A stretch of 56,801 bases of DNA, taken from assembly GCA_964618515.1 (NCBI GenBank), contig CAZUAS010000005.1, positions 1-56,801 of the forward strand, written 5' to 3'. Shown in pieces: positions 50,597-56,801 of the stretch. Position 1 is the first letter of the stretch. Each line of letters starts with the position of its first letter. The stretch is from JAFGNW01 sp964618515. GTDB taxonomy: Bacteria > Zixibacteria > MSB-5A5 > GN15 > FEB-12. The position numbers were made by a program, and so were the translations under genes. The notes beneath the pieces were generated by a model, which made no database searches, was not told the DNA's origin, and saw only the letters and a list, made by a program, of their open reading frames with translations.

Positions 50597-51387
50597 TAAC
50601 TATTTCGTGTGAAGATACCGTTTTAATAAAAAAACGGAGTTTAAAAAACGGCTATTTTTCTTTTACCTTCGGACCTTATTCCCGGGTCCACCATTGCTAT
50701 CCTGGTAATTTTATTCATCTCCAGCTTCCTGAAACACAGATTTATTTCCGACGGGCTATGTCGGTGGCGGGGGTGAATAAGAAAAATAAGGAAATCGAGA
50801 TTATTTTTAAAGTCATGGGACGGGGGACTGAATTACTGTCCCGCTTTAAACCAAGCGACCGTGTTAATATTCTGGGTCCTTTGGGTAATACTTTTACACC
50901 TCCCCGAAAGAACGAACGGGCGGTTATAATTGCCGGTGGAATTGGTTTTCCTCCGCTGATGTTTTTTGCCGGCGAACTGGTTCGAAACGGGTGTGACCCT
51001 AAAAGAATCGAATTCTTTTACGGCGGTCGTTCGGCAACGGATATTCTGGAACGTTCCCGCATAAAGAAACTGGGGGTAATTTTTCACCCGGTCACCGATG
51101 ACGGCAGCCTGGGTCATCGGGGTCTGGTGACCCGGATAGTTGAAGAGTATATCAAAGCGCACCCCGATGAGAGGTTACGTCTGTATGGTTGCGGTCCTGA
51201 GGCGATGTTGAAAGCAACCGACAGCCTGGGTTTAAAGTACTCCCTGCCGGGACAGTTATCGCTGGAGGCGCCTATGCCCTGCGGAGTGGGTATCTGTCTG
51301 GGCTGTGTGGTGCCTCTGAAAGCCGGGGGGCATGCCCGAGTATGTGCTGAGGGTCCCATTTTTGAAATCGGTGAGGTATTATTATGA
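50593..51387 (+). CDS. pyrK: Dihydroorotate dehydrogenase electron-transfer subunit
   Basis: PyrK is an FAD and 2Fe-2S protein that passes electrons from PyrD to NAD. The 264-residue chain has the ferredoxin-reductase FAD site (RRAMSVAGVNKK), the NAD-binding segment (AVIIAGGIGFPPLMFFA) and the iron-sulfur cysteines C230, C235, C238 and C251 (CGVGICLGC then VC) with the PyrK spacing. It overlaps both neighbours by ATGA, so the lipoprotein gene, pyrK, pyrD and pyrF form one translationally coupled operon. Confidence 0.95.
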   Translation: MITISCEDTVLIKKRSLKNGYFSFTFGPYSRVHHCYPGNFIHLQLPETQIYFRRAMSVAGVNKKNKEIEIIFKVMGRGTELLSRFKPSDRVNILGPLGNTFTPPRKNERAVIIAGGIGFPPLMFFAGELVRNGCDPKRIEFFYGGRSATDILERSRIKKLGVIFHPVTDDGSLGHRGLVTRIVEEYIKAHPDERLRLYGCGPEAMLKATDSLGLKYSLPGQLSLEAPMPCGVGICLGCVVPLKAGGHARVCAEGPIFEIGEVLL

Positions 51388-52301
51388 CCCCCGATTTAAA
51401 AGTCACTCTGGCAGGAGTAGAGTTTGAAAATCCTATCATGACAGCGTCGGGTTGTTGCGGTTACGGTGAGGAGCTGGCGAAAGTTTTTCCTCTGTCGAAA
51501 CTGGGGGCGCTCGTTACCAAATCGATTACGCTGGCGCCGCGTCCAGGTCATCCTCCGCCCCGAACTGCGGAAACCGCCTCGGGCATGCTTAACGCCATCG
51601 GTCTGGCCAATGTGGGGATTGACCGTTTTGTCAGTGATATCATGCCATTTCTGAAACGTCAGAAAACACGTCTAATTGTCAACGTGGCCGGCTCCCGGAT
51701 TGGGGAATATGTCGAAGTATGCGCTCGGCTTAACGATATCGAACGCATTGATATGGTGGAACTGAATATCAGCTGTCCTAATGTTGATGAGGGCGGAATG
51801 GAGTTTGGTAATGACCCGGTAATGACTGAAAAATCGATAGCCGAAGTAAAGAAGGTGCTTAAGAAGCCGCTTATTGCCAAACTTTCACCCAATGTCACTG
51901 ATATTGTAGCTATTGCCAGGGCGGCTGAACAGGGGGGGGCGGATGTTCTTTCGCTGATTAATTCCGTTCTCGGAACCGCTATTGATATCGAAACCTGGCG
52001 ACCACGTCTGACCAATAACCGGGGTGGGTTGACCGGTCCCGCTATCAAACCTATTGCTTTGGCCAAGGTTGATGCTGTATATAATAAGTGTTCGTTGCCT
52101 CTGATTGGTATTGGCGGTATCAATGATTATCGCGATGCGGTTGAATTTTTCCTCTGCGGCGCCCGGGCTGTTCAGGTAGGCACCGCCCTGTTTGTTTACC
52201 CTGACGCGCCGGTGCGTATTGTGGAAGGCTTGAAAGAATATTTGAAAAGAAAAAAGATTAAATCAGTTAATGATATTATCGGTAAGGTTAGGAAATATTA
52301 A
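51384..52301 (+). CDS. pyrD: Dihydroorotate dehydrogenase, class 1B
   Basis: PyrD oxidises dihydroorotate to orotate, the fourth step of UMP synthesis. Class 1B is shown by the catalytic Cys C131 (NISCPNVDEGG) and the adjacent pyrK. Other FMN-site motifs are NPIMTASGCCG, TKSITLAPRPGHPPPR, IAKLSPNVTD and LIGIGGINDYRDAVEFFLCG. The length of 305 residues is normal. It starts inside the pyrK stop (ATGA) and ends one base into the pyrF ATG. Confidence 0.97.
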   Translation: MTPDLKVTLAGVEFENPIMTASGCCGYGEELAKVFPLSKLGALVTKSITLAPRPGHPPPRTAETASGMLNAIGLANVGIDRFVSDIMPFLKRQKTRLIVNVAGSRIGEYVEVCARLNDIERIDMVELNISCPNVDEGGMEFGNDPVMTEKSIAEVKKVLKKPLIAKLSPNVTDIVAIARAAEQGGADVLSLINSVLGTAIDIETWRPRLTNNRGGLTGPAIKPIALAKVDAVYNKCSLPLIGIGGINDYRDAVEFFLCGARAVQVGTALFVYPDAPVRIVEGLKEYLKRKKIKSVNDIIGKVRKY

Positions 52302-53179
52302 TGGGTGCTCTTAAAAAACTGCAGAAAATACAGCAGGATAATAAATCGATGATATGCCTGGGGCTGGACCTTGATGTCAAGCGGGTACCCCAGGTTTATA
52401 ACACCTCCGTAAAGGGACTTTTTGATTTTACCAATCGTATTATCGAAGCTACCCAGGATCTGGTTTGTGCCTACAAACCCAATCTGGCCTTTTATGAAAG
52501 CCTGGGTTCCGAGGGATGGTCACTTTTAAAATTAATCCTCAAGCGCATACCGGAAAATATCCCGATTATTATTGACGGCAAAAGGGGGGATATATCCAAT
52601 ACCGCAGCCCATTATGCCCAGTTCATGTTCGAGCAACTTGGAGGCGACTGGGTGACTTTGAATCCCTATATGGGTTACGACTCCATGCGGCCTTTCCTTG
52701 AGTATCGCAATAAAGGGGTTTTTATTCTTTGCCTGACTTCCAATCCCGGTTCGAAAGATTTTCAGCTCCTTATGGTCGAGGGAAAACCGCTTTATAAAAT
52801 TGTCGCGGAAAAGGTTTCCTACTGGAATAAGGAAGATAACTGCGGTCTGGTGGTCGGGGCCACCCACCCGGAGCAACTTGACGAGATTCGGGAAATCGCC
52901 AAAGACATGCCGCTTTTAATACCCGGAGTCGGCGCCCAAGGTGGGGCTCTTGAGAAGGCTGTTCTTTCGGGGACCGATAATTTCAAAAAAACCGCCGTTA
53001 TCAATGTATCACGCTCGGTGCTATACGCCTCGACGGATAATGATTTTGCCGAGAAATCACGGCAGGAACTCGAAAAGCTGAACAGCGTTGTTGGTTCACT
53101 GCGCAATGAGAGCCAGGCAGTCGGCCAGGATGGCGCCAGAGCTAACCCGCCGCGGTCGGGGGAAACACCAACCTCATGA
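52301..53179 (+). CDS. pyrF: Orotidine 5'-phosphate decarboxylase
   Basis: PyrF makes UMP from OMP. It is the long (type 2) form, 292 residues. Substrate motifs are GLDLDVKRVP near the N-terminus and DGKRGDISNTA, with catalytic K94 and D97. A phosphate-binding segment VSRSVLYA lies near the end. The last 25 residues (NESQAVGQDGARANPPRSGE) look disordered and are not part of the usual fold. It is the last gene of the pyrK-pyrD-pyrF operon; pyrB, pyrC and pyrE are not in the window. Confidence 0.95.
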   Translation: MGALKKLQKIQQDNKSMICLGLDLDVKRVPQVYNTSVKGLFDFTNRIIEATQDLVCAYKPNLAFYESLGSEGWSLLKLILKRIPENIPIIIDGKRGDISNTAAHYAQFMFEQLGGDWVTLNPYMGYDSMRPFLEYRNKGVFILCLTSNPGSKDFQLLMVEGKPLYKIVAEKVSYWNKEDNCGLVVGATHPEQLDEIREIAKDMPLLIPGVGAQGGALEKAVLSGTDNFKKTAVINVSRSVLYASTDNDFAEKSRQELEKLNSVVGSLRNESQAVGQDGARANPPRSGETPTS

Positions 53180-53220
53180 GAAGTTAAGACTTGATAATCA
53201 AGCGGGACAAAAAACGAGCC

Positions 53221-53781
53221 TTACCATTCAAATTCGAACCGTAACATGGAATAAACAAAGGCGTCGTGGAACTCACCCTCGAAAAAGTAATGTTGACGGA
53301 GGGTACCGTCTTTTTTAAAGCCGGCTTTTTCCAGAAGTCTCACGGCTCCCTTATTGAATGACGCCGTCTGAGCCCAAATTTTGTTCATGCCGCGATAATT
53401 GAAAAGATAATTGCACAATAACCGCGTGGCTTCGGTGGCGTAGCCGTTACGCTGTTCGTCGGGGTCGATGATTATGCCGAATTCAACAGAGCGGTTCAGG
53501 GAATTCATATTAAAAAAATTTATTATGCCAACCGGAATTTTGTCTGTCAGGCGTACGATAACAAACCGTTGCTGGTCGGTCGATTTTTCTTTTTTCTTGA
53601 AAGCCTCCGCGGCTTCGGCAGCCGACAAAAAAGGATGCGGGTGACAGGATTGCGAGGAGGGCTCGCTTAAGATAAACCAGTGGTAGGTGTTGGCGACATC
53701 TTTTTCGGTGGCGGCGCGAAGATATATCTTATCCCCGATAAGCGATGGCGGGGCGTCCAAAATCACTATCTTCTCGGTCAT
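53221..53781 (-). CDS. GNAT-family N-acetyltransferase (RimJ/RimL type)
   Basis: A 186-residue acetyltransferase. I chose ATG 53781 because GAGGGT lies 7 bases upstream; an ATG at 53796 has no such site. The fold is GNAT (DKIYLRAATEKDVANTYHWF, then VEFGIIIDPDEQRNGYATEA with the acetyl-CoA loop, and NKIWAQTASFNKGAVRLLEKAGF). The order fits the RimJ/RimL group that acetylates protein N-termini, but the substrate is not readable. It converges with pyrF. Confidence 0.88.
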   Translation of the reverse strand: MTEKIVILDAPPSLIGDKIYLRAATEKDVANTYHWFILSEPSSQSCHPHPFLSAAEAAEAFKKKEKSTDQQRFVIVRLTDKIPVGIINFFNMNSLNRSVEFGIIIDPDEQRNGYATEATRLLCNYLFNYRGMNKIWAQTASFNKGAVRLLEKAGFKKDGTLRQHYFFEGEFHDAFVYSMLRFEFEW

Positions 53782-53935
53782 ATTATTTACCCTCATACGG
53801 TTAATTATTTTTCTTAAAACCCGTAAATCCGCAATAATAAATTATACCCGCCGTAAAAAAGATTGGCAATATTTAAAATTTTGTGATTTATTGATATACT
53901 TGATTTTTTATCTTTGAGGGAGTTTAAAGAAAAAT

Positions 53936-54334
53936 ATGCGAAAAAATGTAATTTTTCTTATTGTCATTATCCTGCTTTACCTGGTACCGGCGCTGATTCT
54001 TTCCGCCGTTTATGGGCCATCGTTCGGATTTCTTTCCGGTGAGGATTGCTGGCGGCCCGATGGTAGTGGGGGCTGGGTGAAACATGGTAATCCCACCGAC
54101 CCGGCGCCCGCCGAGGCGAGTGTGAATATACCGGTTATTATAAGGTACCTTCCGATTTTTCTTCCGGGGCTGGTATTGATATTGTTTTTATTCACGCCGC
54201 TCTCGAACCTTCTGGATAAAAAAGAAAGACCCGCCGGGCCGAAACCCGGCGAGCCTGTCTATGACGAATCCAGCGCGGCGTCAGTGGAAAGTGAGACCGA
54301 TTCCCCGCCGGACGATAAACCGTCTGCCGGTTAA
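53936..54334 (+). CDS. Small two-helix membrane protein, unknown
   Basis: A 132-residue protein with two membrane helices (VIFLIVIILLYLVPALILSAV and IIRYLPIFLPGLVLILFLF) separated by a loop of about 55 residues rich in Gly, Trp and Pro (GEDCWRPDGSGGWVKHGNPT). The cytoplasmic tail is charged. A ribosome site GAGGGAG lies upstream of the ATG. It converges with tpx, and the two stop codons share one inverted repeat. Not recognised. Confidence 0.6.
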   Translation: MRKNVIFLIVIILLYLVPALILSAVYGPSFGFLSGEDCWRPDGSGGWVKHGNPTDPAPAEASVNIPVIIRYLPIFLPGLVLILFLFTPLSNLLDKKERPAGPKPGEPVYDESSAASVESETDSPPDDKPSAG

Positions 54335-54352
54335 AAAATTAACCGGTAACTT
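54327..54352. terminator. Shared terminator of the 53936 gene and tpx
   Basis: Inverted repeat CCGGTTAA (54327-54334) with TTAACCGG (54339-54346), 4-base A loop. Each half contains the stop codon of one of the two converging genes (TAA 54332-54334; TTA 54339-54341). TAACTTTTTT follows on the plus strand. Confidence 0.6.
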
Positions 54353-54854
54353 TTTTAAGGGCGGCCAGAGCCTGGTCATAATCAGGCTCGGTCGTGACTT
54401 CGGGCACAATCTGCATATAGGTAATTTTATCGTTTTTATCGACTACCAGTACGGCACGGGCGAGAAGGCGCAGTTCCTTAATCAAAAGGCCATAATTGGT
54501 GCCGAAAGAAGCCATGTTGTAATCGGACAGTGTCTGAAGTCTATCAACCGCCCGGGCGGCGCAATAACGTTTCTGAGCGAACGGCAGGTCCATTGAAATA
54601 GTATAGAGCGTGGCGTCCTTGTTTATTTCCGCGGCTTTTTTGTTGAAAGTCACCGTTTGCGTATCGCATACCGGGGTGTCAAGCGAGGGTACGACGGAAA
54701 TAAGCCGTACCCGGCCCTTGCTGTCGGACAGTTTGACCGGTTGCAGGTCATTGTTCAAAACGGTGAAATCGGGAGCCTGGTCGCCGACTTTCAACTGGGG
54801 GCCGATGAGAGTCAACGGGTTACCCTTCATGGTAATAACATTTTTTCGTTCCAT
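54339..54854 (-). CDS. tpx: Thiol peroxidase
   Basis: Tpx reduces hydrogen peroxide and lipid peroxides with thioredoxin. The 171-residue protein has the peroxidatic Cys C63 (PSLDTPVCDTQT) and resolving Cys C98 (KRYCAARAV), spaced as in E. coli Tpx. It is an atypical two-Cys peroxiredoxin. It is monocistronic and starts at ATG 54854. Confidence 0.96.
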   Translation of the reverse strand: MERKNVITMKGNPLTLIGPQLKVGDQAPDFTVLNNDLQPVKLSDSKGRVRLISVVPSLDTPVCDTQTVTFNKKAAEINKDATLYTISMDLPFAQKRYCAARAVDRLQTLSDYNMASFGTNYGLLIKELRLLARAVLVVDKNDKITYMQIVPEVTTEPDYDQALAALKKVTG

Positions 54855-55028
54855 TTTAGAAACCTCTTTATAATATTAATTAAAATTCGATACTATGTTA
54901 AGCTTAACAATGACCCGTCTGGAAAAGTTCATTTTTTATTATGATTCTCAACCGAAATGTAAAAGCTGACTTTTTTTTAAACCAGAAAACAATTGGTTAA
55001 GCAGTCATAAAATTCTATATTTAATTTT

Positions 55029-55505
55029 ATGAATCCGGAAAAATACCCTGATTTCATGGCACTGGCTTTGCGGGAAGCGGAGTCGGCTTTCGAGAAGAAC
55101 GAGGTCCCTGTAGGAGCCGTCGTAGTTTTTGATGACAAAGTCGTCGGGCGGGGACATAATTTAATTGAGACGCTCCATGATGCCACCGCCCACGCCGAGA
55201 TAATCGCTCTTTCCGCGGCTTATGCTTATTTTAACGACTGGCGACTGGAAAACTGTTTTCTGTTCTCGACACTGGAACCCTGCCTGATGTGTGCGGCAGC
55301 GGCGGTACACTCCCGGATTAAAACCATCGTCTATGGTGCCCGGGATCCCAAATTCGGTGGTTGTGGTTCGATATTGAATATCCCCGAGGAAAAGAAACTG
55401 AACCATAATATCGAAATTGTCTCCGGTATTTGCGAACAGGAAATAACGCAGTTGATGAAGCTCTTCTTTAAGGAGGTCCGGCAAAATAAAAGGAAGGTGA
55501 ATTGA
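55029..55505 (+). CDS. tadA: tRNA-specific adenosine deaminase
   Basis: TadA converts A34 to inosine in tRNA-Arg(ACG). The zinc-dependent deaminase core has H55 and E57 (HAEIIAL), C85 and C88 (PCLMC), and RDPKFGGCGS, the TadA-type loop. The 158 residues are normal. Its TGA overlaps the ATG of the next gene (ATGATGA context), so the two membrane protein genes that follow are coupled to it. Confidence 0.94.
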   Translation: MNPEKYPDFMALALREAESAFEKNEVPVGAVVVFDDKVVGRGHNLIETLHDATAHAEIIALSAAYAYFNDWRLENCFLFSTLEPCLMCAAAAVHSRIKTIVYGARDPKFGGCGSILNIPEEKKLNHNIEIVSGICEQEITQLMKLFFKEVRQNKRKVN

Positions 55506-56008
55506 TGATACCTCATGAAGAATTCGACCGGCGGGTGAAACAGGCACGACTTCTGGCTCTGATGTTTCTGGTTATTATGCCGGTCGTATTTTTGGTTGTC
55601 GCCCTTTTTACCCGGACGGAAAGGTTTTATCCTGATGACGGTTCGCGACGTTTTATGCTTTATGTCCTTTTTATCGTCGCTTTTATGGAACCGATCGTAT
55701 CCATTTTCATCAAAAAATTTCAGGTAAAAAGCTACCTTCAAACAAAGAAAACAGCTCCGAAACCGGGTCCGCTGGCTACCAACAAGCGACTCCCCGAAAT
55801 TGCACCGGGCCGGTTCTTTATAAATGTGTTAATCACCCAGCTCTCTTTTGTATCCTCTGTTTTTGTTTTAGGTCTGATAGTGTATCTTATCACTAATGAC
55901 TTATACGATATGGCATATTTTTATGCGCTCGGTATAATCTGGTCATTTATCTTATGGCCGCGTGAAGAAAAAATTACAACTTTTATAAATTTATTAGAGG
56001 TATCATGA
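55505..56008 (+). CDS. Four-helix membrane protein A, unknown
   Basis: A protein of 167 residues with four membrane helices (LLALMFLVIMPVVFLVVALF, FMLYVLFIVAFMEPIVSIFI, FINVLITQLSFVSSVFVLGL, YFYALGIIWSFILW), a basic loop after helix 2 (KKFQVKSYLQTKKTAPKPGP) and a cytoplasmic PREEK motif after helix 4. AGGAAGG upstream supports ATG 55505. It resembles the following gene in layout and partly in sequence. No family recognised. Confidence 0.65.
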   Translation: MIPHEEFDRRVKQARLLALMFLVIMPVVFLVVALFTRTERFYPDDGSRRFMLYVLFIVAFMEPIVSIFIKKFQVKSYLQTKKTAPKPGPLATNKRLPEIAPGRFFINVLITQLSFVSSVFVLGLIVYLITNDLYDMAYFYALGIIWSFILWPREEKITTFINLLEVS

Positions 56009-56520
56009 GTTCGTCATTGTTCGAAGATAAAACGGATCTGGCCCGGATAATAATCAAACCGCTTTATTTCGGGCTTTTAGTCAATATCGTCATCCCGGTG
56101 GGGCTGCTATTGGTCTTTTTTTATATTAATAACAATCATTATATCGAGAATCGGGTGGGCGATTTTGCCAATCCGCTGTTTTATATCTTTATCGTGCTGG
56201 CTCTGCTTGATGCGGCGTTCGCTCTATGGTGGCGAGGGAAGCTGTTTAAACAACCGATGATTCGCCGGCCCGAAACCTTCGAAAACGACTTCTCCAGCGA
56301 ATTTCTGGCCCGTTCAAAACCGATTTTTATTCTGATTGCCTTGATTTCCGTTTACGGGTATGTATATTTGATGTTGACCGGCCGCTTCACCGAAGGCGTT
56401 TTGTTCGTGGTTTTTTCTTTTGTCGTTTTCCAGGTGGTGCGTCCCCGCTATGGAATGACCAGGAAGCTTATCGAGCGACAGCAACAACTGGTTAAAGAGG
56501 GGAAATTCCGAACCGGCTGA
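56005..56520 (+). CDS. Four-helix membrane protein B, unknown
   Basis: A 171-residue protein with the same arrangement as the preceding gene: helix 1 (LLVNIVIPVGLLLVFFYI), helix 2 (LFYIFIVLALLDAAFALWW), a basic, Pro-containing loop (RRPETFENDF), helices 3 and 4 (IFILIALISVYGYVYLMLTG; VLFVVFSFVVFQVV) and a cytoplasmic RPRYG tail. It starts in the stop of the former (ATGA). The shared order suggests ancient tandem duplication and a heterodimer. Function unknown. Confidence 0.65.
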   Translation: MSSSLFEDKTDLARIIIKPLYFGLLVNIVIPVGLLLVFFYINNNHYIENRVGDFANPLFYIFIVLALLDAAFALWWRGKLFKQPMIRRPETFENDFSSEFLARSKPIFILIALISVYGYVYLMLTGRFTEGVLFVVFSFVVFQVVRPRYGMTRKLIERQQQLVKEGKFRTG

Positions 56521-56707
56521 GCCTGAAAAAAATCAGTAACTATTAAGTCATTGATTAGTCCGAAAAGCGAGAGCAGTCTTGGTGTGTCCACTTGGGATTA
56601 TCTTTCTGGGTCATGGGGGTGAAATTATTGTCTTTACAGTTGTTAGAAATTATATAAATTATCTGTCGCATAAAGTATCGACCGGTTAACAGTACTTTTT
56701 CAAAAAC

Positions 56708-56796
56708 GGAGAGGTGGCTGAGTGGTCGAAAGCGGCGGTCTCGAAAACCGTTATACCCTTTGGGTATCCAGGGTTCGAATCCCTGCCTCTCCGCCA
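56708..56796 (+). tRNA. tRNA-Ser(CGA), with encoded CCA
   Basis: Acceptor stem GGAGAGG (56708-56714) pairs with CCTCTCC (56786-56792); G73 and CCA end at 56796. The D arm GGCTGAGTGGTCGAAAGC, an anticodon arm with loop CTCGAAA (anticodon CGA, codon UCG), a long variable arm of the serine type and GGTTCGAATCC in the T arm are all present. It stands alone after 187 bases without a gene. Confidence 0.97.
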
Positions 56797-56801
56797 TAAT
56801 T

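Noticed and set aside
56555..56797. Minus-strand open frame starting MAERQGFEPWIPKG
   Set aside because: It is the antisense of tRNA-Ser, a well-known false protein with the GFEPWIP motif.
1..56801. CRISPR arrays, insertion sequences, prophage or defence islands
   Set aside because: No regularly spaced direct repeats, transposase, integrase, capsid or nuclease-defence genes were seen. The window is core and envelope genes.

Overview
The window is about 56.8 kb of single-copy bacterial core and envelope genes from a Gram-negative (two-membrane) bacterium. The envelope signs are a patatin/outer-membrane-barrel fusion, an MCE/Mla-type protein, lipoproteins, SppA and type IV pilin-like proteins. 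The mix of a PorW-like TPR lipoprotein (YYNTFYN motif after the lipobox Cys), a PorV-like NPA motif in front of SppA, pyrK-pyrD class 1B, a GH57 glucanotransferase and an rpsF-ssb-rpsR-DUF2232-rplI cluster fits the FCB superphylum. Candidate phylum Zixibacteria is my best guess, but the sequence read by eye does not prove it. The contig looks like a metagenome or draft assembly. Bases 1-47 are Illumina adapter plus index, and 30735-30744 is a run of ten N.

Layout. 1-5.6 kb: 3' part of a LytM/M23 peptidase, an ECF sigma factor, a Cu(I) P-type ATPase, and a soluble histidine kinase with a CheV-type CheW-receiver protein. 5.7-12.9 kb: pth, rpsF, ssb, rpsR, a DUF2232 membrane protein, rplI, a bifunctional-nuclease-family protein, an LpoA/periplasmic-binding-like protein and three unknown small genes. 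12.9-21.9 kb, mostly minus strand: gyrB, dciA, a GIN-domain secreted protein, a VanZ-like membrane protein, a zinc-ribbon protein, two tiny overlapping genes, a 698-bp region that looks like a structured RNA gene with its own promoter and terminator, and a patatin/BamA-like fusion. 22-26.3 kb: SpoU methyltransferase, an adhesin-like secreted protein and a SppA with an unusual N-terminal domain. 26.3-31.8 kb, minus strand: five type IV minor-pilin-like genes (PilV, two PilW, two PilX types) made by tandem duplication. 31.9-40 kb: two small membrane proteins, nfo, a YchF-like GTPase, lon, nnr, a zinc-ribbon protein and a secreted Gly/Pro/Met-rich protein. 40.3-43.3 kb: secA (minus). 43.5-53.2 kb: rsgA, MCE protein, GH57 enzyme, sirtuin, TPR lipoprotein, pyrK-pyrD-pyrF. 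53.2-56.8 kb: GNAT acetyltransferase, small membrane protein, tpx, tadA, two related four-helix membrane proteins and tRNA-Ser(CGA).

Most of the window is ordinary. The least explained signal is the minus-strand unit at 18841-19291: a TTGACA-17-TATACT promoter, several nested helices including a 10-bp long-range pairing, a repeated loop sequence AATCATCC, and an 11-bp GC-rich terminator. It matches no RNA family I can recognise and is my main candidate for something undescribed. Next are the duplicated pilin set, the 5'-terminal hairpin of pth, the altered SSB tail, and several unknown small membrane-protein modules.
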